Of a stretch of DNA of 64,000 nucleotides, positions 1-12,109 are shown in pieces. The position numbers and the translations under genes were made by a program. How positions within the stretch are numbered: position 1 is the stretch's first letter; each line of letters begins with the position of its first letter. This DNA comes from Kitagawia praeruptora (taxonomy: Eukaryota > Streptophyta > Magnoliopsida > Apiales > Apiaceae): assembly GCA_037693485.1 (NCBI GenBank), contig CM075354.1:96283001-96347000 (forward strand), in the 5' to 3' direction. The notes under the pieces were generated by a model. It was not told where the DNA came from and searched no databases. It saw nothing but the letters and a program-made list of their open reading frames with translations.

Positions 1-2459
1 TTGAAAAAAAATCACATGAAATTTCGCAATCACCTTGTCCAAGAAAAACTAGAAAATAAATGGGAGAAAGTAGGCTTCCGAGTGCAGGAATACTACTCGA
101 AAGGATCAAATTTATTCCATTTACATACCTGAATGAAAATGAACAAACTAATTTAGTTATTCAACTATGTAGTTAATCTGTTAATTCAGCCATAAAAAAT
201 ACAACTTACTCTGATTGGTCACAAACACTTTCAAGTGTCGCCCACGGCACACGGGTCATTGCAACCATTTCAGTATCAAACTTAGATTCGAGGCCATGTA
301 CTAATGTCACCAGAGCTTTCGTTATAACTGCGGAGAATTCATCCTTCACAAATGCATGTCATTTATTAAACTTGCAGGAAACAGAAATAAATATTTTTTT
401 CTGAGTGAAGCTTATGCAACATAAATAAATATCAGTAAGATGTGTAGCAGTAGTAGTTCAATACAAAATGTCAATGCAATTTTTAGTTTTTAGTTAACCT
501 CTCTTATTTTTTAGTATTGATATATTTCAGGTATATGATGTTCAAAGTAATAATCGCTACCTACCTTAGGTGAGTACGTACTTAGGAGCATTAACCCCTT
601 TACGAAAAACAAGAGTGTCTTCATATCAAAATTGATTTGTTAATACAAGATTACATCAGTATCAGAACAAATGCATATTTACGAGGATTAAAAATTATAA
701 TATATCTAAAGGTAAAGACTTTCAATTAAATAATTCTGAATCATGTTCTCTAGAAGATATACGTTACTGCAATATAGCTCTACAAATCAGATTTCACATT
801 AAATAAGATAATTATACTGATTCAGACTGATAATATTTAGTGAAACACTGACTAGTGAACATGATGCTTAAGAATGAAAAGTTATGTGTACCACATCATA
901 ACACTTATACCTTAAATATGGCCTGTATGTTATCCCACCAACAACTATGTTACGTCTGATGAGCATTACCGATTTATGACTTCTGCAACAGACAATTTGA
1001 AAAAGTAAGTGTCACTGAAACAAAGAGAAATACCCAAAGCACTGGTAGTTACAGGAAGCTCATGAATATGATTCCTGGTCCCTATAATTTCTCTGCATTC
1101 TAGAACCAAATTGAATTTCCGCATACATATTAAACCAATGTGAGGGTAACATTCACCAGAAAATATATTTTACAAAAATAATAAGAGGCTGAAATTTAAA
1201 ACAAATACAAATAACCATATATTGACAGCTAAATGATACATATACATATAGTACATGGTAGGAGTAGGACACAGCAAAATGAGAAATTAGTGTAAATAGT
1301 GAAGAAAGCAAAATCGTAAATTATCATTAATTATACATCAGGCACACGATCGAAAATTCAATCAGATGATATGTGTACATCTGTATACATTACCTTGAGG
1401 AAGAAAGGTAGAACTGAAGCGCTTACGATTTCTCGAAACAACAGGTTCCTAATAAAATAAAAGACAAAAGCAACGACAAGAAACAAAGAAATAATCAATG
1501 CAACAATAAAATCAAACAGTAGAGTTCGATTAGATGAAATTGAAGTGAATGATATTTAAGTAATTGACCTTAAAATGAAGAACCAAATTCCAAATTCAAA
1601 CAACCAAAGCCTCGATTGAAGAATTAAAGGTCCAAACCCTCGACCCCTCAAATCATTTCACCTGTGTTTGTAATTTGAAACCTAAGTAATTGAATCCCTA
1701 ACAAGTCTTAGTTGTACATACGAAAGTGAGAGAGTGAATTTGGAAGCAAGTGAGATAGTGAATTTGGAAGCCAAAGTGAAAGAAAGATGTATCGAGAGAG
1801 TAAGAGGGAGGGAGTTGTGAAAATTTGGGGGAGGGAGTTGTGAAAATTTGGGCAGAAAAGTTGCCGCTCTTGTGATTGATATTGTGCCGCTCTTGTAATC
1901 TGCTTTCATTTTTTCATCAGATATATTGTTACAATTTTTTTAAAAAAATTGATTAATTATTTTATTAAATAAACATGAAGTATTTATTAAAAAAAATTTG
2001 ATATTTTTTTATAAAAATTGTTTTATTCGATTTTTTTTTAAAATTGGAGAATAAGTATTAACAATTGTTAAAAAAATCTGTACAAAAAAATTCTAAAAAA
2101 TATTACAATTTCTGAAATCAAATATTTTTAAAAAAATTTATATTAAAAAATAAAATAATTTTCTAACTCATTCTATAAAAAATTAACAAATTTTAAAAAC
2201 TAAATTTATTTAAAGAATTTAAAAAAAATTCAAAAAAAAATTATATTAGATGAAAAGAGTTGGCATGGCCAACTCTAATGTAACACGTACATATTTATGT
2301 TACATGCTTATACTTTCTAGCTACTGTAACATCATATTTTTAGCTAAGGTAATATAAAAAACACAATGTTACCTCAGGATGTAAGTAGTATAGCTAAGGT
2401 AACATATTGGGGTAACATTTCTTTAGTAGGGGTTACGGTAGGCCTTATATGGTGTAGTG
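1..2459. mobile_element. CACTA-B copy 1, right part only (left end outside window)
   Basis: The right terminus ends in ATATGGTGTAGTG at 2459, followed by ATA, exactly as in the complete partner element 30766-35594. Subterminal repeats of the type AGCTAAGGTAACAT lie at about 2270-2430. Inside are VPS53 exons. By homology with the partner, about half of the element lies left of the window. Confidence 0.85.
34..343 (-). pseudogene. VPS53: VPS53 exon fragments captured in a CACTA element (copy 1)
   Basis: Two consecutive exons of the GARP tethering-complex subunit VPS53 are recognisable on the minus strand. Exon 210-343 (134 bp) encodes a segment containing MAAMTRVPWATLESV, followed by a GTAAGT donor. 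Exon 34-128 (95 bp) encodes YVNGIN and ALGSLLSPIYF. Phases agree between the two exons, but near the end of the second exon an extra base shifts the frame before the expected FFLDK motif. VPS53 works in retrograde transport from endosomes to the Golgi; this piece lacks most of the protein and sits inside a transposon, so I read it as a captured, non-functional fragment. The same exons occur at 33176-33485. Confidence 0.8.
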
Positions 2460-2536
2460 ATAAAAGCACGTCAAAACAAGGTAAAAACATGACAAATACA
2501 TAAATTAAGCAAACTATCATTGTAAAAATCTTTTAC

Positions 2537-2637
2537 CTTTGGACTACACAACAACGGGGTACTGCTTGTGTTCCCCGCCACTATCAGATTTCTCGGCCAA
2601 GCTATGAAAGAGCCTACTTCTTCTTGCACAGTAACAA
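2537..2637 (-). pseudogene. Exon fragment of a CACTA-associated Ulp1-type gene (copy 1)
   Basis: The minus strand reads a segment with GSFIAWPRNLI, ending at a GTAAAAG splice donor. This type of segment commonly precedes the Ulp1-like C48 peptidase domain in genes carried by plant CACTA elements. The rest of the gene is not next to this copy inside the window; the partner copy (35672-35772) is separated from the peptidase exons by CACTA-B. The upstream end is cut by another CACTA terminus at 2638. Confidence 0.5.
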
Positions 2638-2760
2638 CACTACACCATGAAAGGCTTACGGTAACATTCGTAGGCCCGAAATATATTGCCTTAGGCCCAA
2701 AAAACCCCAAAGGCAACATTTAGTTGGTGTTGCTATTTTCGCCATTGCCTTTGGGGTCAA
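2638..2760 (+). mobile_element. Left terminus of a further CACTA element (copy 1)
   Basis: CACTACACCATGAAAGGC begins at 2638 and is followed by subterminal units around AAGGCAACATT. It abuts the peptidase exon fragment, as if it had inserted into that exon. I did not find a matching right terminus, so only one end is supported. The same junction exists at 35773 in the partner duplication. Confidence 0.5.
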
Positions 2761-3670
2761 AGGCAACATTCATTATTTTTAATATTATACATTCATTTTG
2801 GTGGTGTTGCTATTTTTAAAGAAAAGAAATATATGAGAAATATAGGAGAACCTTTTTCTTAAAAGAACATATCACTATTTTTTGTGAAGGATTTCTTGTA
2901 ATATTTTCGAGCACTTGAAAGTCTAAAAAATGATAAAATAGCATTAATGAATAGATTATACTTATTAAAATTACTACATTTAAAGTGTTGTATTTCATAC
3001 ATATAAGATAATATAGTTCTATCGCAGCAGAAATTATGATTTACAGATATAATCAAAATTTTACCTATCAACTAACTATTTAGGGCTTACATAATCAACA
3101 TTATTTATTTATTGATATAAGCTCCCTTTGAATAGTTTTTATGCTGGTTTTGTGGTGCGCATGCATAGTTTTTTGTTTTGCTAGGTGATAAGGAGGTATT
3201 GCAATCTTCATAAAATGTTCATTACTTTAACTTTTCACCTATGCATTTATAGACTTCATGCTTAGTTGCTTGAGAGTTATATGCCTCCTCTTAACCCATA
3301 GTCAAGTCCCAATATTTTTTTTTGTCAGAAGGAGAGTGTTTAATTTATAAATAAATCGAAGGTACAACATTTGAGCAAATTTGATAATTGTTTTCTTTAA
3401 TAGAAGTTTATCATCTAATTGAAAATCTATTTTTAATTTTTTTTAGAAAATGGTTGAATTAATTAATAAAAAATTATAATTTTTTTTTTGCATAAGGTCA
3501 CTAAAAGAGTAACCTTGTGCATGGAATACTTTTAGGAAGATATTTCAGTTGTCCATTTTCCTCATTCGGTAGTCGTCATGTTAGCCCGCAGAGCCTGAGC
3601 ACTCCAGGCCCTAAAGACCCTATAGGATCCCGAGCACACCAAGGCACCTGTAGGCTGACATAGGCACCTC

Positions 3671-4197
3671 TAGGGGTGTAAATGAGTCAAACCGTTCGTG
3701 AGCTACTCGAGCTCGGCTCGTAAAATATTCGAATTCGGTTCGATAATAATCGAGCCGATCTCGAGCTCGAGCTATTCGAATAGTTGACCGAGCCGAGCTC
3801 GAGCTTCATATTACTCGATTCGTATGGCTCGCGAGCCTAATCGAGCTTATATATATTTTATTATTTATATATATATATATATTATTATATATATATTATT
3901 TTTATGTTATTTATATATTATTATATAAATATTTAATATTTTTATATATTAATCGAGTCGAGCTCGATCCGAACTTAAGGTATTCGAGCTTTTGTTGATA
4001 ATTAGTGAAATTGATTCGAGCTTTCGAGCCGAGCTCGAACATATCACATATGTGTCGAGCCGAGCTTCGAGCTTGAATTTTATGGCTCGGTCGAGCTCGA
4101 GCCCGAGCTCGAGCCTGAGCTCGAGCCCGAACTATTTAATCGAGCTCGAGCCGAGCCTGGTCAGTGTTCGGCTCGGCTCGACTCGTTTACAGCCCTA
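3671..4197. mobile_element. Non-autonomous hAT-type MITE, 527 bp
   Basis: The ends are inverted repeats: TAGGGGTGTAAA on the left and the complement of TTTACAGCCCTA on the right. The element is bounded by an 8-bp direct repeat GGCACCTC (3663-3670 and 4198-4205), the target-site duplication length of hAT elements. The interior is built of GAGCTCGAGC / CGAGCCGAGC units and AT-rich filler and has no transposase. It is absent from the otherwise matching partner 33150-36842, which supports both the boundaries and an insertion after the duplication. Confidence 0.88.
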
Positions 4198-4290
4198 GGC
4201 ACCTCGTTGCTCGACGACCGTTTTCCTCGGTCGATAGTCATCATGCAAATCCCGAGAACCCAAGCACCCCATGATATGTCTCAAGCCCCC

Positions 4291-4484
4291 AATATCACAT
4301 GGCTATGCAAAGTAATGATATATGTCTATACCGTCAAAAATTTAATATCAAAATATATAATCGTACACCATTCAACTTGAAGAATACAATTAAGCACCAA
4401 TATCACATGGCTATGCAAAGTAATGATATATGTCTATACCGTCACAAATTTAATATCAAAATATATAATCGTACACCATTCAAG
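4291..4484. repeat. 108-bp tandem duplication
   Basis: The unit starting AATATCACATGGCTATGC at 4291 recurs at 4399 with only one or two differences; the second copy breaks off at about 4484. The short open frame over it simply reads the repeat twice and is not credible as a gene. Confidence 0.9.
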
Positions 4485-4507
4485 TCTTGTGTAAGTTAAT
4501 TATAACC

Positions 4508-7130
4508 CGCTCAGTATTATAATTAACTCAACAATTTACCAAAGTTGGCCAAACAATAGAAAATATATAATATGAAATCCACTTGATCGAATAAACTATA
4601 AACTGCAACATTATCAAAACACCAACAATCGTATACTAGGGTTCCATAAAAATCCCAACTCAGTAAATTTAGTTCATAATCAAGGTATCAAAACAATCCA
4701 AAGGTAACCAACACATAATCATAAGAAGAGATATAAAAAGATAAAGAAAAAACAAAGCCAATTGAATGTCTTCGATGGCTCTTGTTAATGGCCTTTTCTC
4801 CTCATCCCTTGCGTGGCTACTTGTCTCTTCTTCTTTGTATTAGGTCTGATCTATCTCATAATAATCCTCTAATAAAAGTATTTTTAATTATTTGATACAA
4901 TTATAAAGAGATTTCCCAATCATAATGGAATTCCAATAATAGAAATTTGTAGTTGGCATTTAATTTAACTCAGATTGTGGGCTGATTCGGTAGGATTTTA
5001 AAATCAAGACTACTTTCGAAATAAATCTCTTCTCCTAAACTTTCCGTGGGCTTTTGAATGGTCAGAATCGGACTTGTACAACTCCAATATGTCCCATACT
5101 CTTTCTATTTAAACTCCAAGCCCTCCTTTATTATAATTCCTAGATACCTATAATAAAATAATAGAATTTATTAAATAAAAATCCAAAGATTAAATGCACG
5201 CTTATCATAAATCATAAAACTTGTTCATGTGTGCTTATCTTGTCTCCGTGGACCTGTCATTTTTCTTACTTATCTGGATTTGGATTTGGTTTTGAGCGCG
5301 AGCGAATAGAATTAGAAGTATTATGGTTTTGAGCGAATAGAATTAGAAGTATAATACTGAATCATTTAATCCTACCTATTCTTGTGTTTGTTTTTCCATA
5401 GTTGCAACTTTTTTGCACTACACATCGTTTTGTAAAGTGTCACACAATTTTTCATTTCACAATTGTCCTGTACAATTTTACTTCAATATAATATGTTCAT
5501 AACTTTTTTTTTTTGAAATTGTATGGAGCCTAGAGACATGTTAGGAGAGACTCTGTCTCTACAATAGGAGATGGCGTAAGTAATATTAAAACTAGTCTGA
5601 AATTTCCTGATTTAGTTGGTTGATTTGTTTTTTTTTGTTATAGGGATGTGGGTATTTTAAATCTAGAAGGATTATGATGTTCACGACTTTTAAAGTATTT
5701 TGGTATTAATGTACAGGTGGAAACAAAATAGAAAGAGCACTTTGTTGGTATTGTTGCCATTTGGGTGCTAATATATGCACACCCCAAATTTATATGGTTG
5801 AACACCCTAGTTTATAATTGGACTGAATTATCCTCCCTCCCTCCCTCCCATATCCTACTCATTCTCATCTATTTTTATCATTTTGTACCTTTTCATTTTT
5901 CCTGAAAACTTTTAATCTAATTTTATTTTTGAAAATATGGAAACAAATTTATATTGCAATACTAATTAAGGTTCTTTTATTTTTAAAATTTTCAAATATT
6001 TTTTACTTAAAATTATAAATTTAGATTTTAACAAATATAAACCAAAAGAATTGTTAATTTTCCTTCACAATTTGAGAAGTATTAATTCAATTTGAATTTG
6101 CTCTGCATTTTTAAATTTAATTTATGCTAGTAGGATTTAGTCTAAAATTTCAGAATAAAAACATTTGAGTTTTTTTCTTATTCACATTAATTGATTTAAG
6201 ACTTTATAATCAAAATGAGACTATAATTTTTTTAAATTTATTTTGTTGAAAAAGGTATTATTGTATTGATTCTATAGTTAATTTATATTTTAAAGAAAAA
6301 TATTATTTTGATTACTACTTATATTATTTTAATATATTAGTGTTGTAATTTATAAAAAATAAGTAAATAATTTATTTATTTTTTTGTATTTTGTAAGGAT
6401 TTTGATACTTAGGTTAGAAGGAAAGAAACATAAACAATTAAAACTGTTTTATTTTTATATTATGATATTGCACTTAAATTATCCTTAGATTAATATTATT
6501 TATTGATGTACTAAAATTATCAGTCGAACTTAAGCTCATTCAACACGGCCCCTGGGTTCCTTTTATTGGAACAAGTGTTTAAACGAGCAAGGTAATTTAG
6601 TCAAAGATACAAGTAAGGGTGTGCCGGGATCAGTTTGGAGAGGGAGCGAGGAACCGGTTGGTGCAGGGCCTTCAGAGAGATTACCTCCAAGAAGTTTAAG
6701 CCGGGTCTTGTGTGTTTGCCAAACAGGTACTGAGATCACTTCTTAACTTATGATTGATGCACTATGCCATGCATGTTAAATTTCATGCAAGTTAAAAGTA
6801 GCAAAAACTAAAATTATTGGTTAAATTATAGAACATCTCTCTCTACAAGTTATCTCTAAAACATATTTCATTCAAAATCACTAAACATCACTATGTAACT
6901 CAATAAAACAGTAACAAGTCCAAGTGTTAAGAAGGGAACATGGGCTATGGTGGTAATACACAGAGCATAAATTATGCTAAAACAAATTAAAGTAAAAATT
7001 GTAAACAAGATAACCCAACAATCTAAAAAATGAAATATTAGTAAACCACAAGGATATACATATTCCTCCATATTTTTATTAAATAAAAAAATTGTATTTC
7101 TAAATTTATATTGAATATTTACCGAAAATA
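4508..7130. other. AT-rich intergenic DNA, no gene seen
   Basis: I see no coding exon, RNA gene or element boundary here. Homopolymer runs and a CCCTCC run near 5835 are the only local features. A less AT-rich patch at about 6590-6720 has no recognisable frame. Confidence 0.6.
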
Positions 7131-7135
7131 TATCT

Positions 7136-7489
7136 ACAGGATTTTATTATATTGGTTCATTGATTTGGATAATATAGAATCGCAGTTATGGTAAGTTGTT
7201 CTAATACGTTCTCACAAATCGCATATTTATTTGCCTCACGACTAGAATTAGAATAAATTGTTGGATTATTTCGCCCAAAAGACTATATTTTTTTGTGATC
7301 CTTTATTTTGGCATCAAAGATCTTAGATCGACAGGATTTTATTATATTGGTTCATTGATTTGGATAATATAGAATCGCAGTTATGTTCAGTTATTCTAAT
7401 ACGTTCTCACAAATCGCATATGTATTTGCCTCACGATTAGAATTAGAATAAATTGTTGGATTATTTCGCCCAAAACACTATATATTTCT
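7136..7489. repeat. Direct repeat pair, offset 195 bp
   Basis: A block of about 158 bp starting ACAGGATTTTATTATATTGG is present at 7136 and again at 7331, with few differences. Between the copies is a short unique spacer. No terminal motifs or coding potential were seen. Confidence 0.85.
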
Positions 7490-8115
7490 GTAATATAAGC
7501 GAGTGATATACTACAATTTAAGATAAATCGCAAAAAAAATAATAGTAGTATATATGATAATTTCTTAATACTAAACTAACGATAAGTTTAAATAAATTCT
7601 CTCGTTATAATTTTTTTTAAGTTCAAGTCACCATCCATTCTTAGGGAGAAGAAGGATCCACTGCCACTGGGAATGAATGGGAAGACTGGAGTAGTATCTT
7701 CATTAGCCGGAAGGAATTAGTCCCACTCATTTCAATCATTCACAATAAATTTAGGATGTTAAGTAATATAATCGCCAAAAATGTGATTACTATGCTTCTG
7801 AGTGCCATAATCAAGTTGAGCAGAATCTTGTTTAAGATGATGAAGACGAACCCACTTTACTAGCTTCTAGCACAAAAAGGAGAAGAAAATTTTATCTAGA
7901 TGAAAATGTGAGTGACAAAGTCATTTTTTGAAACTCTTGAGGAGTGCTCCTCAAAGGCAAAGTTAAATTCTTAATTCTCTTGAAAAACAAACATTATTAT
8001 TTAATTTCAAGTTTTTTTCATGTGCCTATACATAGTAGGAAAACAATATCTTGAGTTCGGATAAGTAAAGGAGAAAGGCTACACTAATATCATGGAAGAT
8101 GGATTTCTTAATATG

Positions 8116-9045
8116 TGATAAAATAGTCGCAAATTCTCTTCTCATTAACGGTGGAGGCACTCGTCTCAAGTTTATTACAATACATCACAATTGTTTATAT
8201 AACAAATCCCTAATTCTCAATAATAGAAATTAACATAATAACACGGAACTCTCCATTTTTAACTAATAATAATATTAAAGGTAAGTCTCTATTTTTCACA
8301 TAATAATATCTTAACATATATGTCAACATCCCCCCTCAAACTCACGATACTCAATCGAGAGTTTGCCAAAATAAAAAGAAAATGAATCATCCGCTCCAAT
8401 CAACATAATCAATCGTCCACTTGAATCAGTTTTCTTGTTGTGATCAACCTTCATCCTCGTCTCCATCATCTTTGTCAAAATCTCCATCTCTATCATCGTT
8501 GCCACCATTATAGTTTCTGTATCGAGACTCCTCAACATCTCTCTTTTTTTCCCGTCATTAATATGGGACAATCTCTTGCACAAATTCATCAGCGGTGTTG
8601 TTGTGTTTTCTTGTCATCGTCTTTGATTTTTTTTCACCCACGAACTCTCGCAAGTTTTTACCCTCACACCACGAACTTTCGTAGTGTTATTTTTCTCACC
8701 CACAAACTCTTGCGGGATTCTTCACACACCACGAACTCTCGTAGTGTTAATGATTCTCACACCTACCAACTCTAGTCGGTTTGATTTTCCTTCGCACCAG
8801 CAAACTCTTACGGGGATAACCTAGGCTCTTGATACCAAAATAGTCGCAAATTCTCTTCTCATTAATGGTGGAGGCACTCGCCTCAAGTTTATTACAATAT
8901 ATCACAATTGTTTATATAACAAATCCCTAATTCTCAATAATAGAAATTAACATAATAACACGGAACTCTCCATTTTTAACTAATATCTTTATTAAAGGTA
9001 AGCCTCTATTTTTCACATAATAATATCTTAACATATATGTCAACA
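8116..9045 (-). mobile_element. TRIM-1: complete small LTR retroelement without coding region
   Basis: Two direct repeats of about 213-216 bp (8116-8328 and 8830-9045) flank a 501-bp interior. Read on the minus strand, each starts TGTTGACA and ends TATCA. The 5' LTR runs into TGGTATCAAGAGCC (8824-8837), which resembles the initiator-Met tRNA primer site. The purine tract TTTGAGGGGGGA stands directly before the 3' LTR (about 8329-8341). The 5-bp duplication ATATG (8111-8115 and 9046-9050) flanks the whole. No gag or pol is present, so it must rely on proteins from another element, as TRIM elements do. The LTRs differ at roughly six positions. Confidence 0.92.
8600..8820 (-). repeat. Imperfect short-motif array inside TRIM-1
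   Basis: Next to the primer site the interior holds about six imperfect units built on CACGAACTCTCGTAGTG (for example near 8638, 8671, 8700, 8727 and 8765). The core ACGAACTCTCGT is close to an inverted repeat and could form small RNA hairpins. No protein frame explains the pattern. Confidence 0.7.
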
Positions 9046-9179
9046 ATATGTCACGTTTTTATGAATATTAGTTAAGGAGTGCAATATACATGTCACTTAA
9101 ATTGGAATAGTATCGGTAATTGGAATAGTGCTTGAAATATGGTTGTCCTCTAATTCTTACAATTTTTACAAATACAATT

Positions 9180-10020
9180 TTCCTTTTATATGAAAAAATT
9201 AAGTTGGCAAAGAGAATCGGAAAACCAAATATTAAGCATATTCTTTTGTTGTACATATGTAAATCAATAAAATTAGACTAGTGTAAGCTATTAATCCAAA
9301 AGCTATATATGAATGATACAACGCTTCTTTAAATACACGTTTCTCCTCGCGTGCAAGAGCGTTGTGTTTTGGATTTTTTTCTAAAATGGATTGTATAGTT
9401 GGCGTAAATTGAGATACCACAAGAATATATGTAATCGTAATTAGTTTGGTATGATTTCTCTACTTTGATATATCGGTCATTATTCCAGAGATGACCTCCT
9501 TATATAGAGAATATGAGAGAACTATTCATTTTATATGATTCGAGAGTAGAATTAAACTTTTAATTTTTAATTCTATAAAAAAAAGACCAATTTTTTTTGG
9601 TTCTATAAAAAAAATCTGATTCTGTAACAGACCCAATGCTGACGTGGCATTGCTGCTGACGTGAGCGGCAACATCATCAGTGCTGACGTGGCACTACCAC
9701 GTCATCAATGATGACGTTACTGATGATGTGGCACCGCCACCAGCTGGCGTGGTACTGCCACGTGGCAGTGCCACGTCAATAGTGATGATGTGGCATTGCC
9801 ACGTAGACGTGGCGATGATAATTTTTTTAAAAAAATATATATTTTTGGGAAAAAAATTTGGTTCTGCTGTTGAATCAGAAAAAATATATGGTTCTCTCAT
9901 ATTCTATAAGGAGGTCCTCTCTAGAAGGGGACTCTTGATATATCTTCGATTGTAGAATTCCCTATGAGTTTTAGTCGTACATTTATTTTCCTTGATTAAC
10001 AATATAGTACAACGTTCTAC
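9180..10020. repeat. Diverged direct repeat of 11730-12100
   Basis: The segment with AGCTATATATGAATGATACAA near 9300 recurs near 11840. The homology resumes at about 9945 (TTCGATTGTAG) against about 12010, once the MITE 9475-9934 is removed. So two older copies of a sequence lie about 2.5 kb apart. The 11.7-kb copy adjoins a decayed Dof gene end; no coding content was seen in either. Confidence 0.65.
9475..9934. mobile_element. MITE, 460 bp, with G-box-rich core
   Basis: The left end reads AGATGACCTCCTTATA and the right end is its near complement (TATAAGGAGGTCCTCT), giving inverted repeats of about 35-40 bp. TTGATATATC occurs on both sides (9465-9474 and 9935-9944), an 8-10 bp target duplication pointing to a Mutator-like or hAT-like parent. 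The homologous site near 12010 lacks the insert. The core 9635-9815 is GC-rich with repeated GCTGACGTGGC and GCCACGT units. No transposase is present. Confidence 0.82.
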
Positions 10021-10669
10021 AACGTTCTACCCTTGCTACGCACCGACCGATAAATTATATTAATTAAATTAATATAAATGTATTTTTTAATTATTATTTA
10101 GAAAAAATGTAATTTTATTGGATTGTTAATTAACTTGAGTATAAAAATTATTTATTGGTGAATTCATACCAATTGAATTAATATTAATATTATGAACCAA
10201 TCATCAAAACAAATACAACCCCCGTTGAAAAGTTTAAAACCCCTCTTTATTGTTTATTATAAAAAATTTAGCTTTCATTTTAATTCTTTCTTTGTTAGAG
10301 AATATTTCTAAGTACCATGCTAACAAATTTTTCACCCATATTCTGAGAATTCAGTATATTTATTCAATATCGGATCCTTAAAATATTTATTATATTAATA
10401 CATTGAAAATATTTGTATGGTCGTGATTAATTTTTTCCATTACATATTAAAAATGTATAGACACTCCATCCTCACGATTCCAATAAATCATTAGACTATC
10501 TATCAAAAAAAGGTTGAGCGATATGAGAAAGGATATTTACTGTGCAATATACATGAAACGAACCTAGTTATAACAATAGAAACTTTCATCTAATCTAGTT
10601 TGTTATGTGATCGTTCAATATCTTTTTTTACAAATTATATGTCCTTTTAATATTGAGTTGATTTACTAT

Positions 10670-11075
10670 TGATCTAACTATTGTAATAAATCTTTTTCAA
10701 TTGATAACATAGCTAAACCGTTTAATTTTTCTGGTAACATTGTTGATCTTAAATAATTTTGTATAAGTTTTAACTTCGAAAAACTTTTTTCTCGATAAGC
10801 AACAGTTACGAGAATATAAACCAAAAAATATTTTCATATATTTTAAATTGTTCAAATCTACTACTAAGTGATGAAATAACATGATCAACTATATACAAAA
10901 AATAATCAGTTTTAAAAAAATTCTTTAGGAGTTTTCTAGTTTCATTGCCAACGTTATCATCAAAATGTCTATTTCCATACACGTTTCTCACAAAATATGG
11001 GTTTTATATTCATTTCAAAAACAATTTCTTTTGCAGCACTCATAGCATTTTCAAAAGCAATTATTAATATGAATA
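10670..11075 (-). pseudogene. hAT transposase relic (TTF/BED zinc-finger type, C-terminal parts)
   Basis: In broken frames the minus strand reads EIVFEMNIKPIF, then NRHFDDNVGNE and YFLYIVDHVISSL, then SFSKLKLIQNYLRSTM and LNGLAMLSIEKDLL. These match the conserved interior and the C-terminal dimerisation region of plant hAT transposases of the zinc-finger MYM/TTF type. A deletion joins YENIF directly to the dimerisation region (near 10815), removing the catalytic middle. Frameshifts and stops make it non-functional. No terminal inverted repeats were found around it. Confidence 0.8.
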
Positions 11076-11299
11076 ATTAATAATATTTTTTTGGCTAAGC
11101 AATTAATAATAATTTAGAATAGTTATAATTAAAATGAATATATTGTTAAACATAAAAACTACCATTTATGAGTTTCTTTTTTCACAATTTCCATTAAATA
11201 TTTTAACTTTTTTTTGTTGAGTAAAAAGATTATAAAATTTTTAAATAACAATACAAATGGGTATATATTTGGAGGCCTAAAGCCATTGCTTCTTCCGTC

Positions 11300-11720
11300 C
11301 TATAGAAGCACCGCCCCTGTATACCACACACACTTGATGTTTTTAATATAAATTTCTTACAGTATATATAGCTAATGCCAAACACATAAAAATCAAGAAG
11401 CACAAATCTAACATATTAAAGTTCTCGTTTCACTTTGGGCAAAAATCAATTTGTCTATGCTTCATTTGGAGCAGAGATTTCAAATTAAAGGTTTTAATGC
11501 AACAAAATTTACAAAAAAAAATTGCAGAATTTAAATGTATATGTTGGACATAGGAAATAAATTAATTGAGATACCCATCTTTCTTTATTTTTCGTTTATC
11601 CTAACCACTTTGCTGAACATATATCATGGATTTAGACCTCTGCTTGTACGTGGAGAAATGATATTGAATCGTAATATTAATTAGTTGTGGCTCATTTGCT
11701 ACTTGAGGTACAAATTTGCC
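11300..11720 (-). pseudogene. Decayed copy of a Dof gene 3' end
   Basis: This stretch aligns with 27670-28180, the last codons and 3' flank of the Dof gene at 28077-28538. Shared blocks include AAAGTTCTCGT, TTGCAGAATTT, GAGATACCCATC and GTGGCTCATT. The coding part is short and interrupted, and the zinc-finger portion is missing. It probably reflects an old local duplication of the Dof locus. Confidence 0.7.
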
Positions 11721-12109
11721 TTTGATGTGAATAAATTGAGTTGGAAAAGAAAATTCGAAAATCAAATGTTATGCACCTTCTTTTACTATATATATGTAAA
11801 TCAACACCATTTAACTAGTGTATGTTATTAATCCAAATGCTATATATGAATGATACAACGGCTTTTTTACATACGCATATAGCACTGTGTTTAATTTTTT
11901 TTTTTTTTTCCCTAAAATGGAGTGCATAGTAGGTGTAAAGTGAGATACCACTACAAAGTGAACCTCCTCTCGTGAATATATGTAGTTGTTATTTGTTTGG
12001 TGATTTTTCGATTTTGGTGTATTTTCTATTGTAGAAGTAACTATGAGTTTTGGTCATATTCTTTTATTTACATTGATTAACAAAATAATACAATATGTCT
12101 GCTTGTTGA

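Larger units (their letters stand above)
1..4287. repeat. Segmental duplication, copy 1 (partner 33150-36842)
   Basis: This stretch matches 33150-36842 in direct orientation almost base for base. In the first 600 bp I count about 8-9 substitutions, so divergence is roughly 1-2 percent there. The match already runs at base 1, so the true left end lies outside the window. Both copies hold VPS53 exons, the right end of a CACTA element, a fragment of a CACTA-associated peptidase gene and GC-richer sequence with AGGCACCTCGG-type units. Copy 1 alone has an extra 527-bp hAT-type insertion (3671-4197). The match fades at about 4287. Confidence 0.93.

Noticed and set aside
6868..7071. Hydrophobic 67-codon frame on the minus strand
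   Set aside because: AT-rich intergenic DNA with no homology, splice context or codon pattern; hydrophobicity follows from T-rich codons.
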